The notes: a model not told the origin generated them from the letters alone. A stretch of 64,000 bases of DNA from Benincasa hispida (GCF_009727055.1 NC_052354.1:42137265-42201264); one strand, 5' to 3'. Counted from the stretch's first letter, positions 13,294 to 27,300 are shown. Translations and numbers: made by a program.

Positions 13294-14423
13294 TATATTT
13301 CTACTTTATCTTACCACCTTTTGGTCTCTCCTCAATCAACTTATGTGGCTTCAATATCTACCACAACTGGTGCATAACTACACACATATGAAACAATTGA
13401 TGGTAAATTAGGGAAGATTTAGGAGTGATTTTCAAATGGTTAAAAATACTTTGTCATTTTTAAAAACACTCAAAAATCAATTTTGATGATATGAATATAC
13501 TGAATTTAAAATCATAAAATTGAATATAAAATGAAATTTAAATGACTAAAGGCAGGTGTGTTTTAGAGTAATTTTGAATATTATTAAATTGATTTTAATA
13601 AGTTGAAAATCAAACTCATGCAAACATGCCATAAACCTAGAGCATCTAATTGGTTTTTCCCTAGGAGGTTAAAATAGGTATTTTATAAAGTTTAAACACC
13701 AAAATGAAGAAAAAAAAAAATCAGTTCTGTCCCACCTAAACCTTGACATAAATGAGAGAGCTAATGCTGTCTCTTAGTTTTTTCCCCTTTAAATCACAAT
13801 CACAATTTTTGAAAGAAGAAGAAAATAAAAAAGGAAATAAAAAAGACTATTAGGACATCATAATAACTACTTTTTGAAAAGTTTTTTTTTTAAAAAAAAA
13901 AAACATGCAAAGAAAAATAAAATAAATAAATAAGTAGAAAGAAGTTGGGATGGAAGGGGAAAATATGGTGAATATAGTTTTGAAACTTTGAGGCCATTAG
14001 GAAATGGAATTTCAAATTGTTTCATTTGGGGACTACCTTAAGCAATTAACATAAAATCTTCCCCAAAATAGAGTAATTGATGTGGAAAGGCAAATAAAGT
14101 TGAATATCTTTTGGGAGTCCCACTACTACAAAAAGCAATTGCAAAGCCAAAAGCAAGAATGAATATAATAACACTTTCAATTTTTTCAACTAGACATAAC
14201 TTTCCATAATTTAGGCCAGTTAGAGCCTTTTCACCATGATTTGATAAACCCCTTTTGTAGGATTTTTTTATTATTATTTTTATTTTTATTTTTATTTGGG
14301 TTATTTTGCTTATACAATGTTTTGCAATGTATATATAGCTTCTCTTATCCTTTTAAATCCATATAATATTATAAATTTGGTTCATGTTAGTCTATGAATT
14401 ATCAAAATTGCTATTTTAGTCTT

Positions 14424-15042
14424 GGAGTGTGTTTCGAATAACTTTTCAAGTATTTAATTTAAAAAATAAGTCATTTTGAAAAAAAAATCAAGTATTTGAC
14501 AACCACTCGAAATAGATTTTAAAAATTGAGTTTAAAAAATAAGTTAGTTTAGGATAAACACTTGGAGTCAACTTTTAGAAAAATGACTTTGATAGTTAAT
14601 CTCTTCTTAATTTATATGGTTCATAAAATTACCAAAATGTCCTAAAAGTCATCTACCTCGCTTCCATTATGTTTTTGTGGCTATCACCTCTGTTGGTCAA
14701 CTCTGGCGATTACCACCACCACTGTCATCTAGACCACATCTGACCATCATCATCGGCGAACTTTGGTGGGCACCTCCAGTGACCACCTCCACCAATTTCG
14801 ACAACCATTTATTTTAATTATTAGTTTATAACATTTTATAATTGTCTTTGTAGTAAGTTGACAGTAATAATAACACTTTTGGTATATAACAAACCAAACA
14901 AACTTATATATAAAAACATTTTTGAGAAAGAATTTCCAAATATATGAATATTCTTATTTTAAAGAGTTTTGACCAAAAGTGTCAAAATGAAAATGACTTT
15001 TTGAAAAACATTTTTCTTTCAAATTAATCCAAACATGCCTCT
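14424..15042. mobile_element. Non-coding dispersed element, GTGTTTGG family (second copy)
   Basis: The left end is GTGTGTTTCGAATAAC and the right end AATCCAAACATGCC, an imperfect inverted pair. It has the same internal C-rich block (14690-14810) and CAAACTTATATATAAAAA block, in the same order, as the element at 2397-3373. A much shorter relative is at 22018-22207. Exact borders are uncertain. Confidence 0.5.
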
Positions 15043-17690
15043 AATTATTTTTAGTTTTCTGTATAGTCTTGTCAATAGTTATAATGATTATTATTAGTAT
15101 AGACATTATTGTTGTTATTATTATTATTATTATTGATTAAGTCAATACTTATTTAATATTTGAGTAAGGTGGTTTCAAATATGTGCATAATGTAGTAACA
15201 TCGTGTTCAATAGGGGTTGGAGAAGAACCACATATCTTTTGATCACTAACACATCAATATACGAGTTAAAGCGAGTATAGTTCAATAAAATTGACATATA
15301 TTATCTTCTTCAAGGTTCAACATTCAAATCTCCATTCTCCCCTTTGTATTTAAAAAAAATAAAGATACCTTAACACAAAATAATTATCTTCTTAATTTTT
15401 CAAGTATATAAAAAAAATACGAAATTACATATCATAAGAAAAAAAAAAAGAAGAGGAGTATCTACAAATAAAGCTAGATGTGACCATTTAGCACATTAAA
15501 AAAAAAATTGAGAATTAAGATATCGAAATGAAATTCACAATTACATGAACACAACCTTGTTATTAGATATTAATTTTGATTCAAAATAAAAGGGATAAAA
15601 AAACAATCAACCAAATTATTTGGATAACTCAAAGCTTGTGTATTCTACTATTAAAAATATTAAAAATTTAAGACATTGAAGTTAGTACAAATGTAATCAT
15701 TTTAAAGATTAATAAAATTTGTAATGTACCAATTAAAGATCCTCTTTGATTGGGTAAGGTACAATGATATACATTCATTGACAAGATAATTTGGTAGTGA
15801 TTTATGGAGAAGTTAGGAGAAATGCATGTGCTTATGTTCCCAACTATTTTGTTAATGGCCCATTTTGGATTTGATATATTAAGGTCAAATCAAAGGACAT
15901 CCCTTTAGCAAAACCCAACTAGTCAAGTCCTAAGGCAAAAAGCAAGAAAATGTGTAAATGTTCCCCACAATTTTTTCTATTCTCTTTAAGTACTAGCTAG
16001 CCTAGCTAACCCACCACTCACTCACCTCATCCCTTTTGTCTATGCCCTAACTTCATATTAATTAACATGTTAAATCAACAAATTTCATTATCTCCCGACT
16101 TTGATACATGTATCTGTTCCATTTTTAAATTTTAAAACGGTTTTAAGTAAATATCTCTAGATTTTTTACTTTAAATTTAATATATAAACACGTAATGTCA
16201 ATAACGTTATTAAAGACTGGTGATTATCTAACATGATATGCTAGAAATAAATAAGGTAGAACAAAGATAAACAAAATAAATAAGTAAAATTTCACTGGGC
16301 TCTTATACTGGTCTTTAATTCTTTTGAAATGGAAAAAAACTTTTACTTTTACTATTATTTATTACTTATTTATCAAATTTATTTATTTTTTTAGTTGGTT
16401 CTCTAGCAAATAATTGAGATATGACCTATATTGTACTTGGTTCAAATGCAATTTTATATGTCCTTCCTTTACTTTAAAAATGGATGAATAAGGATTACCG
16501 ATGCACAAGACCCCAACAATGAAAGAATATATACCAAGAAAACTTTTTCCATAAGTAGGTACTATACATACATATATATCAATCATTAAAGTAGCAGCTT
16601 TCTTGGATTATCTTTCATTTGGTATGTCAATTCTATATGAATTTGAAATATTTCTTTCACACGTCTAAAAAATTATCTTTTTTTTTTTTTTGAAAAAAAA
16701 TTACATTTTATTTTCAAAATTCTTAATATAATAAGTGTGTTAGGTTATCAGGTTTCAACATGTACTATTTTAATCTCCGAATTTTCATTAAAAAAAAATT
16801 TAAAAAGATTCCTAATGTTTTTTTTTCATATTTTAAATGATGACATAACATTAATTTTATTTTTTTTAAAAAAAATAATATATCTTCCTCTCTTCTCATT
16901 CTCATTCATCCTTTCCTCCTCTTCTTCTCTTCTCTCATTCTTCTTTTTGCTTTTAATTTCTCCAATTGAAAAAAATTTAATTCAAAAATATTTAGGGTAA
17001 ATATCAATTTATATCCTTAAACTTTGAGAGTTATATCATTAAAACTTTAGACTAATAATTGTATTAATTTAAATGCTAAATTTTCATAAGTGCATCATCT
17101 CTTCCGATTTGCTAATATTGTGTGAAACTTATAATTTAAATTCATTAAACTTCTAAATTTTCACAAGCCACCTTACTCGAATATCAAATGCTATGTCATC
17201 ATTTAAAATAATGAAAAAAAATACTCTAAAGACCTTTTAAATATATTTCTAAAAATTCAGAGGTTGAAATGGAACATTTTAAAACTTTAGAAATCAAACA
17301 AATTTAGTATATAAAACTCAAAGACTAAAATGTAATTTTATTTATTATTATTATTATTATTATTTGTACTAGCTTGCTTTAAACAATGTGATAGTTACCC
17401 GTGATCAAATAGGAAACAATAGCTTAAGTTTCATTATTTTATTTTATTTGATTTATTATTATTATTATTTATAAGAGACGATTGCTAATTGATAAGTAGG
17501 AAATGACATGTCCCATTTAGTTAGTAATGGCTTGTAACATAACAATGTTTTGTGAGATAAAGATTGACCAACATCATAACATGTTAATCAAAACATAGTA
17601 AATTAAAACTAAGTTTAAATGTGAACAATGTAACTTAACTAAAACAAAGTTTGAAAAAACAAACAAACAAACATCCTCAAAATAATTATA
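15043..17690. other. AT-rich spacer with repeat remnants
   Basis: No gene seen. Around 16800-16850 and 17190-17235 there are inverted copies of a block containing ATGATGACATA. They are separated by a piece related to the 12790 MITE family (about 16988-17170), which suggests one MITE nested in another. T-rich ORFs such as 16737-17000 are low-complexity translations. Confidence 0.4.
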
Positions 17691-17729
17691 TATATAGGGG
17701 TCTTTTTAAATATAAAAAATATTTAAAAA

Positions 17730-17801
17730 TATTTACACTTTATAGCAAAAAATTTCAAAAATATTAATACTTTTGAAATTTTTTGCTATAAAGTGTAAAT
17801 A
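17730..17801. repeat. Perfect 31-bp inverted repeat (foldback hairpin)
   Basis: Bases 17730-17760 are the exact reverse complement of 17771-17801, with a 10-base loop (ATATTAATAC). The similarity continues outward imperfectly to about 17697 and 17830. This is the shape of a foldback MITE or a small-RNA-type precursor. The stem includes TTTACACTTTATAGC. Confidence 0.85.
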
Positions 17802-17830
17802 CTTTAGAATTTTTCTATTTATAAGAATAT

Positions 17831-19557
17831 ATATATATATATAATTTATACTATCAAAAATTAATATTCACTTATATATATACTAATTTATTTCTAAGCT
17901 TTCATGCTTTTAATCTTCATGTGATGGAATCATTTCATGATTTTTGTAATATTTTTCAAAAATCAACTTTTGGAAACTAACAAAAAAGTAGTTTTCAATT
18001 TTTTAATATAGATTTTTATTAGGAGTTTTAAGTATTCTTAAAAAAAAAAAAAAAAAGGTAAAAATTATAATTAAAAAATAAAAAAAAACAAGCATAAATT
18101 TCAAATATAGGCAATTAAAAATAAAGCTATTATCAAACGAAATTCAGATGGTTATCAAACTACAACAAAAAAAACTAAGTGGTTCGTTGAAAACATGTTA
18201 TTTGTAAAAGAAAGTAAACATTTTATACATTTTAAAAATTTCTAATCTCGAAAATCCTTTTCTCTTATCTCTTATCCTTTTTAAAAGAATATTACATGGT
18301 AGAAATTTATTAAATGAATCGTCCTAGATTTGCTAATTAACATTCAAGGATAACAAAGATGTTTGGAAGAATTAACCAAATTATAAGAACTATAATAACA
18401 CACTTTTAAAGCTATGGAAAATAAATTAAGATTAAAAGGTAAAAATAATGATTTAATCCCAAATTAATTTAATGTTCAAGGTCAACAAAAAATGGCTTGC
18501 TCAAAAGAGCAACATCCTAACAAAGAAGACACATAAATCATATTAGATATTAGTAAGTAATTGAATAATTTAATGCAATGGAAGGTCTTGTAGATAATTT
18601 TTTTAAAATAGATTCTTTTCTTTTTTGTTTTATGTCATGCTTTGAAAGCTAAGATTAGTGATTGATATTTAATTAATTACTCTTGTATAGACCTTTTATT
18701 TTGAATTTACTGATAAAATATTTTTCTCTTTGTTTTTTTTTTCAAGATTAAAAATAAATATTTTTTCTGTTTCCTTTTTAAAAATGAAAGTTGTGGCTGA
18801 TTTAAAAGAACGTTAACATTGTCTCTTTTTTAAACAAAGAACGTTTTGTCTTTTAAAATTCTGATGACTATTTGACTTTTTATTTTTTGTTTTTGAAAAT
18901 TAAGTTTATAAATACTATTTTTACTTCTAAAATTTTTTTATCTATTTTTTATCAATTATTTTATAAATCAAGACAAATTTTGAAAACTAAAAAAAGTAAC
19001 TTTTAAATTTTTATTTTTATTTTGGAATTTGGCTATGAATCCACAAAGATGCAAATTATTGTAAAAAATTTCAATGTCTATAGAAGTAACAATTTAGTTT
19101 TTAAATTGTAGTTTGTAATGATTTAGGTTTGTTTGATAATCTTTTCGTTCTTGGTTTTTTGTTTCTGAAAATTAAGCTTGTAAACACTACTTTCACCTCT
19201 AAATGTCTTCTTTTGCAATCTATTTTTTATCACTAGTTTAAAAAATCATATTAAAATTTGAAAATTAGAAATAATAGCTTTTAAAAACTTGTTTTTTTTT
19301 AAAAAAAAAATGCCAAGAATTCAACCATTGTACTTAAAGAAAAATGCAAATCATTGTAGATATTGGAAGAAAATGGGCTTAATTTTAAAGAACCAAAAGC
19401 AAAAAAGGAAATGGTTACGAAATGGAATTAGATATAAAAGACTAAACTGTTATATAACCAAACACTTCTCTTACTTGTGAACTTGAAATATGAATAAGAG
19501 CCAAACAAATGGAAATGAACATTAATTGGAAAGGAAACTTGAACACAAGATCTACTC
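17831..19557. other. AT-rich spacer with pieces of the GATAACCATTT MITE family
   Basis: No gene seen. About 18860-19030 and 19132-19460 carry the 'TTTGTTTTTGAAAATTAAGTTTATAAA' type of repeat, a dispersed MITE family whose fuller copies lie at 49341-49598 and 63204-63478. The 63-codon ORF at 19289-19480 lies inside that repeat and is not a gene. Confidence 0.45.
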
Positions 19558-19569
19558 GCTCTGATACCA
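19558..19569 (-). other. Primer-binding-site-like motif of an LTR retrotransposon remnant
   Basis: GCTCTGATACCA is the exact reverse complement of TGGTATCAGAGC, the initiator-methionine tRNA primer site of many plant copia elements. The next ~60 bp (containing AGCTTAAGCTGATGAGTT) recur at about 62445-62490 without the primer site, so this is the edge of a dispersed LTR remnant. No coding region is attached. Confidence 0.5.
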
Positions 19570-20018
19570 TCTTAAATCACTAATTGACCAAAAAGCTTAA
19601 GCTGATGAGTTAAGATAAATTTAATTATATCATCTAACAATTCTTTTTAATTAAAATTAATATTAGAAGTTTAATTCAGGAATTTTCAAACTTTCTGTTA
19701 ATAGGTCTTGAACTTTAAGTTGTCCATGAATTTTTTAATTTTGCCATGAAATAAGTACTTGAGTTTAAAAAAAAAAAAAAAAAAAAGTCTAATAAAATTT
19801 CTATTTCTATACCTTCAAATTTTGTATCTAATAAATTCTCTAACAATTTTAATTTTGTATTTAATAGGTTATTGACCTATTCAACAGTTTTTAAAATTCA
19901 TAAATTTATTAGACATGAAAAATGAAAAATTAATAATTTATTAGATAGATAATTACAATGAATATCATTTTTTTTAGTAATAATAACTAAATGTATAACA
20001 ACATTTTAGTCAAATCGA

Positions 20019-20090
20019 ACATAGGTCAATTGACATATGAGTGTGTTAGAAACTATCGAAGTCCATAGTTCAAATCCTACTTTGGACGAT
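20019..20090 (+). repeat. tRNA-derived (SINE-like) piece
   Basis: The block has an A-box-like TAGGTCAATTGACATA and a B-box-like AGTTCAAATCC at tRNA spacing. It does not fold as an intact tRNA by eye and has no anticodon arm I trust, so I call it a tRNA-related repeat and not a tRNA gene. Confidence 0.4.
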
Positions 20091-21569
20091 TATATTTGTA
20101 ACCATCCTTTATTAAACACAAAATTTAATCTTATACACTTAACTTTAAAAAATATTTGAATATGTAATGACCTATTAAGTATATAAATTGAAAGTTGAAA
20201 GATGCCTTATTTAAATTCATGAAGTTATTAGATACTTCCAAAAATGAAATTATTAAATGAGAATGATGGAAGTAAAATGGAATAAAAGTATTAATATGTC
20301 AACATAGAAAATTGGCTGCTAAATTTTAAAATCTTTGAATAATTAAAGTTACATGCTTCCATCAAATACATTATATTATTATAAATGACAGCTACTCCTA
20401 CATCCTTGTCGGTGTCTTTTGCGTATAAACATAAAAAAATGGTTTTGTTTTTTTCAATTAAAAGTTGTATAGCATTTCCAATTTGCCAATACCTTGGCCT
20501 TATTGATAAAAGTTTTGAAAGCAAATATAATGGATTGGAGGTTTTTAATAAATAGGAAATGAACTATATAATAATACGTATATCTATATAGATATGAATA
20601 TATTTGATGTAATCGAGTTGTCAAGTGGAACCATATAATTTAAAGTTAATCTAGTGAGCCTTAAACTCAATTAGTCTAGGCAGATTGCAACCCAATCGAA
20701 CAAGTGTATAGTCCAATCAGATGAGATAAGTCATATCCTAACTTCAAAAAATAAATAGAAATAAGGTAGGAAGACACGATGTTCAATAAGACCTCTTTAA
20801 GAGTCTATTATCATCGTACTCTAGATCGATCTATAACATTGACTTATCCTATATTTTAGCAATTTTTCTATAACCACTTGTACAACTATATGGGACAACT
20901 TTGGTGACTGTTAAACCAAATAATTGATTCAGATGATAGTTGTATCGTGAAATTACCACTATCTTAGTTACTCGGTGCTAATCATCTCACCTTGGTTGCT
21001 CTCTATAGTTAAAACAATACCTTAAGAGACAAACACTTGCTGAAAAAAGGTTGAAATCTATAAGTTTTTTGTGAGGTTGTTTCTTCAAAATTGAATTTTC
21101 CAAAAATATCAAGAACAAAGGTAAGAATGTTTTAGATTTAAATTGATTTTAGATCCACAATTAATGAAAATATTATTAATAATATAACACTTTTGGTACA
21201 AATTGAAGATAAAAATTGTAGAGTAATAAAAAGTTATTTCTTTTTACGCGCACTACAACTACCTAATCATCTCGCTTGTCTGTCTGTCTAACTACTGTAG
21301 CGTGCATGCATACGGAATGATTCTACTAGGCACCACGAGCACATGAAAGTCTTGGTAATTAAATAAATCCTCCAAGCAAATTAAAATCTTCCTTCAATTC
21401 TATACCATAATTCTAATAATCAGACTCAAACTAATTTAAATATTAAAATGCCTTTGGCAAACAAAATACATTGGTATAGGACTTTTTAAGATTCTGCAAA
21501 ATAACTCTGATTCTAGTTATTTATGTTCACTTCCTTCAATGTTGTAATTATTATATCTTTTGTTAACAA
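20091..21569. other. Intergenic spacer
   Basis: No gene, RNA or bounded element could be supported. The 77-codon minus-strand ORF at 20291-20524 has no recognisable domain and no flanking splice pattern. Confidence 0.4.
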
Positions 21570-21648
21570 GAGTGTAGTTCAATTGGCATAATGTTCATAC
21601 TATCAACCTCGTGATTTGAGATTCAATTTTCCCACCTCATACTTTAAT
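21570..21648 (+). repeat. tRNA-derived (SINE-like) piece
   Basis: GTAGTTCAATTGGCATAA resembles a pol III A box, and GATTCAATTTTCCC about 35 bases on resembles a decayed B box. The pattern is that of tRNA-related short retroelements common in cucurbits. It is not an intact tRNA. Confidence 0.4.
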
Positions 21649-22017
21649 TACAATACCTCTTCAAAAAAATTACTGAACACTCCTCTTCAATTTTATTTAA
21701 AAAGAAATGGGGGCAAATTGGTAGAATGTTATGCAAATAGTATAATTTTATGCCTACTTTTGGGACTTGGGAGATAATTTTGCTGAACTCAAAATTTAAA
21801 AAAAAAAAAAAAAAAAACAAATTATAGGTTGTTTCTTAATTAAAACTCAAAGCAAAAAGTACAAGTTTAATTTTTGACATAAAATTACATTTCTGTTTTG
21901 TTAAATATAACACATGGTTGGTTGTCTAAATTAATTGATTTGATGCAAAATCCATCTCTTCACTTTTTAATTAAGAATGCTCCCCCATCAATCTCAAATG
22001 GATCAGCTTTTTCCTTT

Positions 22018-22207
22018 TTAAGATGTGTTTGGAATATGTTTTGAAGTATTTAATTTAAAAAATAAATCATTTAAAAAAATTGGAGTATTCAACGACCACT
22101 TAAAATAGTTTTTTAAATATATTTTAATTCTTTATTTAAACAAAATTATTTAAATGAAAATAAATTTTTAAAAAATATTTTTTTAAGTCAATCCAAACGA
22201 GCCCTTA
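22018..22207. mobile_element. 190-bp MITE, GTTTGGA family
   Basis: The ends are inverted: TTAAGATGTGTTTGGA on the left and, read in reverse, TTAAGGGCTCGTTTGGA on the right. The interior repeats the GAAGTATTTAATTTAAAAAA block of the element at 14424. It lies about 690 bp upstream of the MYB start codon. Confidence 0.55.
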
Positions 22208-22775
22208 ATCCATGTGAGATTAATAAATTTTACCATTCTCAATTCCGAAATTAATGATAACCCATAAAATTTCAAAAAAGAAAAAAAAAAAAAAAACCTC
22301 TTATTTAAATTGCATATTTAATCCTTATAGAACAAAAATATAATTTAATTCATATAGTTTGATAAAAATAACTCTTATAAATAGTCCTTAAATTAGGAAC
22401 TACACTTATGAAAATAGCGAAATTTATAATTTAATTATTATCAATTTTACTCTAGACTAGACAATGAATGTACGTACGTATTTTCATACTAGCCAAGAAG
22501 TTCCTACATTATACATTTGGTATTTATAACAACATTATTATCATTTTATTTTATATTAAAAAAATTAAAATTTTTCTGACCTCTAACTTATAATTTGTAT
22601 ATCTCTCACTTGAGTGTGACATCTCCATTTGGAACTTAGCTACTTATTAATTAGATTCCCACATGTGTCTCCCTCTCTCTCTCCCCCCCACTCTCTTTTT
22701 AAACTAAATTAATAAATCTCAATTATCTTACCAAATATCTCAATTTACTCCACTTTTCTCCATGTTATTCTTATT

Positions 22776-22803
22776 ATATAATTATCTATATATATATATA
22801 TAA
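22776..22803 (+). promoter_or_regulatory. Probable TATA region of the MYB gene
   Basis: A run of alternating TA (CTATATATATATATATAAC) lies about 95 bp upstream of the MYB start codon, a fitting distance for a TATA box plus short leader. In such AT-rich DNA it could be chance. Confidence 0.4.
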
Positions 22804-22894
22804 CTTCCCCTCATTTACTAAAACATTTTTTTTGTTTTATAATTTTGCCACAAAGAAAAAAAAATTAAGTGGTTTTGGAATTGGAGAAATCCTT

Positions 22895-24347
22895 ATGGGA
22901 AGACACTCTTGTTGTTACAAGCAGAAGCTAAGGAAAGGGCTTTGGTCACCTGAAGAAGATGAAAAGCTCCTCAACTATATCACCATTCATGGCCATGGCT
23001 GTTGGAGTTCTGTCCCTAAACTTGCAGGTCAATTCTTTTCCATTTTCCTTTCTTTTCTTAATTTAATTTCTCTCTTCTTCTTTAAACTCTTTAAATCTTC
23101 GATTTCGAAAAAAAAAGATAATTATGTCTTTAACGGTTGAGATATGTTCATGGTGGCAAGAGAGCGAGAAAGTTAAGAGATGAGAGAGTTAACAAATTTC
23201 GATTTTAATCTTCGACCTCAAAAGAAGATATAGATGCCGTAAGAATTATTTTGGATTTATTTATTATTATTATTATTATTTTTTGAGAAAAAATAAAGAT
23301 TTAATTTTATCAAAAAATTCTATTGAATGTATAGGATTACAAAGATGTGGAAAGAGTTGTAGATTGAGATGGATCAATTACCTTAGGCCAGATTTGAAGA
23401 GAGGCCCCTTCTCACAACAAGAAGAAGATTTAATCATTGAACTCCATTCAGTTCTAGGCAACAGGTTTGTTCTAATTCAAATACTTTTTACTCAATTATG
23501 AGATGCATTTGTTTAAGAGGTACCTCAAAATTTATATGAAGTAATCTTTTTAGTTTATGGAAAATTAGAGGAAGTAAATTTGAACATGAACTTCTTATAT
23601 AATTATCCTCCTCTTTTCTTCTATGATCTTGTTCTTATTTTCTAATTTCGCTCAATGTATCATTTGCTCAGATGGTCACAAATTGCTGCTCAATTACCTG
23701 GAAGAACCGACAATGAGATAAAGAATCTATGGAATTCGTGCATTAAAAAGAAATTGAAGCAAAAAGGCATAGACCCCAACACTCACAAGCCTATCATAGA
23801 GCAAGAAATTATCAACAATAGTGACAATAATGACAACATTATCACTTCCGATGATAAAAAATGCCATGAAAAAAATTCTCCAGTTGAAGAAGTAGCTCCA
23901 ACAAATTCAACAACAACAAAAAAATCCATTGGAAGTTTCGACATATCAACTACTACTACTTCTTGTAGTTTCTCAAATTTTCACCAGCTGAATGACAGAT
24001 CGAATCACATGAGTTTCCCTATAGTCCAAAACAATAATAATATTAATGCCACCCCTTTTGAGGCCATTTCAAATTTTTTTTTCCCATCTCCAAATTCATG
24101 TGTTGTAGCTCATGTGAGGCCTTCTATTAGTCTAATTCCTTCTGAAAACAGTACTCCTTCTATTGTAAGTTCTACTTCTGAAGTAGTAGTTCATAACAAC
24201 AATAATAATGGCTTCTTGTGGCATTCAGATGATCAGTTTCTTCAAACGGCCTCAGATCTAATGAGAAACGATTGGCATCATCATCAACTCAATCACCGCC
24301 ACACGACTCTCCAAGCTGAAATGTTAGGGCAACAAACATTCCCATAA
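22895..24347 (+). CDS. R2R3-MYB transcription factor, MYB61/MYB86-like
   Basis: Nuclear DNA-binding regulator. Relatives (subgroup 13, MYB61/MYB50/MYB86) act on cell-wall thickening, carbon allocation and stomata; the target here is not known. Exons 22895-23027, 23335-23464 and 23672-24347 join in frame to 312 aa. The first two are exactly 133 and 130 bp, the standard R2R3-MYB lengths. R2 has W17, W37 and W57; R3 has F70, W89 and W108. The N-terminus [20 protein letters not shown] and the sequence [13 protein letters not shown] just after R3 place it in the MYB61/86 group. The C-terminal half is Asn/Ser/Thr-rich with no motif I can name. At 312 aa it is a little shorter than Arabidopsis MYB61. 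ORFs extending past 23027 or 23464 are intron read-through. Confidence 0.93.
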
Positions 24348-27300
24348 TTCTACAATATATCACGGTATTATCTCATTTTGGATTCTAAACTTAATTAGCT
24401 TTCCATGACTTTGCTTCACTTAGGAGCCGAATGGTCTCGTACCAATGAAAATGTGTTGTCTTTTACTTATGTACAATAGATTTTTCTCTGATTATCACAT
24501 ATTCTTCACTTTCCCAAACAACCTCTTTAATTAGTTAGGCTTTAAAGATATTTATATTATGGAAGAGTATAGTCAACATGAACCACTTCTAGAAGTGTGT
24601 AAAGTATCCTTAAAGATATGAAATTTGTTGCTATTTATTATTATTATGAGTAAATATTGTTTGACAATATAATACAGATATCATCTACACTTTTATATTT
24701 GAAGTTGTAAATTACCCATTGATTTGTGCTTAGATTTGGAATTTTATTTTATTTTATTTTTTTTAAAAAATGATTATATATAGTATTTGGTGATGAAAAA
24801 TAGAAGTTTCATAATCAATATGTATGTGATTGAGATAACATAAGGGTTTAGTTTTTGGTTATGAAGTTGTGAAAGGATTTCCTAATGCATGTATTGGTGT
24901 AGAGAAAAAAGAGAGGAAATAATTAAAGGGACCATGCATTTCTTAAATGGGTGTCCATCACTGTCTCCTGAAGATGGGGACTTTTTTCACTTTTTCATGT
25001 GGTCACACACACCCTTCCATCTTTTATAAATCATTTGGGATATAAACACAATTCAACTGTAATTATTATTATTTTCTACATCATTCTCTTTTTCCTTCAA
25101 CTTTTTATTGGGTTTTAGTGACTGATGTTTATTCATTTATCTTCACTCTATCATATGATTTTTTTTTATTTTTTTTTTCAAAATTATATCTATAAATATC
25201 TATTTCTAAATTCCCTTTTTTTAGTTAACTACTTTTTACCAATGATTTAAAAACTAAGTTAAAATTGAAAATTTGGTATCAAGGTCTATCTCGAAATTTG
25301 GTCTCACTTTTCAATTGACTCCATTTTTTAGCCTTATGCTAATATCACCACCTTGTGAATTTACCATTTTAAACCTTTCTTCTTCTTCCTTCTTCCTTCT
25401 CCATGCTCTCTTTTGCAATTTTTTTTTCCTTTTTTTTTTTTTTCCCATTTTCTACCTTTGTTCTCTTTTGTTCTTTTTTTTTTTTTACATTGATTTCTTC
25501 TATTTATGATGTGCTTTGTTTTTCAACGATTTTCCTTTTTTTTCTGATGATTTTTGTTTATGTCATTCTTTTCTTTTTCTTTTTTGTTTTTTCTATTTTT
25601 CCAACAAGATTTCCTTTCCACTCTCTTTTCTTCTGTTGCCCTCTTTTTTTTGCTAATTTCTTCAGTTTATGTTGACGTCATCTTCTTCTTCTCGAATCAA
25701 AGATGTAAGTTGGAGCATGAATCAGAACGAGAGGAAGAAGTGAGACGGAAACCAAGAAACGAGAGGAAGACACGAGAGTGAGAATTCAAATGAAGAAAAA
25801 ACTACAAAATTGACGAGGAAGAAATGAGAGGAACAAGCAAGAGGAAGAATTTAAAAGAAGGAAAAAAATCAAAGAAAAAATGAAGGAGAGCAACATAAAC
25901 TAGGGAAAATGAGATAAAAGAACGAGAGAAAAGAGCGAAAAATCCGATTTGTGTCTGGCCCCGCTCGCATTTTTGAGTTAAAACGGTAGCTTCGCACGCA
26001 GCTACCGTAAACAGAAGGTTAAATTTCGAGCATTTTTTTAAAATAAGGCAAAATTTCAAGTGGACCCCTAAATAGGAGCATCCGTACAAATTCCTACCAA
26101 AATTTAAAAATAAAAAGTAGCTTTTAAAAACTTGTTTTTGTTTTTAAAATTTGACGAAGAATTCAACTAATATACTTGATAAAAATATAAGTCATTGTAA
26201 AAAATGAGGAATAAATAAGTTTAATTTTAAAAACTAGGAACAAAAAATGAAATGTTGGGCCAAAATATTCTATGATTTTTTAAAAAAATTTTGTTTTTGA
26301 CTTTTGAAATATGTTTATTTTATTCCTTTTTAACTTTTAAAAATCAAACTATTTTAATCTTGATTCATTCATCTTTAGTGTTCTGATAAATGAAAAATGT
26401 AGACTAAAATATTGTGTATTGATATGTTGATGTGAGATTAACACAAGCATATCTCACTTGGTTATTGAGGAGTTAAAAATTATATACTTCTTGTCGAAAA
26501 ATATCAAATGTTAGAATGTTCATTTTAAAAACAGCCTGAACCCAAATAATTAATTTTTAAAAATTCAAATAATGGACAGGTTGAAAGGAGGGTTTTAAAT
26601 CTGTTGACATCACTATGAATAGATATTTCCAATTATACTTTAGAAAAATCAATGAGATATAACTAAAATATTACTTATGTGGATATATAATATTAATAAT
26701 GAGAAATTAAAATTAACTTATTTAACAGGGTGAAATACTTATTTGTTAATTTAAATGTATTTTAATTTTTTTTATATGTACTCTTTTTTAAAAAAAAAAC
26801 ATCACTCGATATCAACATTTTATTGGTATCTCTATTAATCTAAAATTATAATTATAAAAAGAGCCTAAAGTTTTCTTACAATTAGTTTAATTAAACCATC
26901 GGAAAAAAGTTCCATTTTGACCGTTTATATTTAAGAAATGGTTGATAAAAGGAATAATAGATTTTAACTTTTTATTTGAAGAACAACAAAACATCTTTCC
27001 TTTCGTAAAAATGGAAAAACAAATTAAAAAAAAATTATGAATTCATAGAAAGCCAAATTACCCCCTCTATACAAATAAGATGTTACTACCTCATTAAGAA
27101 AAATTCTTAAATACACTTGAACTAAAACCATCTAAATTTATCAACATACCTTTAATGGGTAACACGTGTCATTTTAAATTTTTGGAACCCCAACAGCCGA
27201 TTCATCTTCCCAAAAACAAAAGTTCTTGTTCGCATCAATAACTTCTAACCTTAAAGGAATAACCAAGCATTCTCCACTACCCCAAGATAATCACAAAATA

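Noticed and set aside
14110..14135. CACTACTACAAAAAGC as a CACTA transposon start
   Set aside because: Only one short end-like match, with no subterminal repeats and no opposite end.
19289..19480. Lys/Arg-rich 63-codon ORF
   Set aside because: It lies within the GATAACCATTT MITE family and changes in other copies.
21570..21648. A functional tRNA gene
   Set aside because: A- and B-box-like words are present, but I could not fold a full cloverleaf or assign an anticodon, so it is kept only as a tRNA-derived repeat.
25273..26089. A gene in the Phe/Ser-rich and Glu/Arg-rich ORFs
   Set aside because: The composition is explained by a pyrimidine tract followed by a purine-rich tract; no conserved motif.
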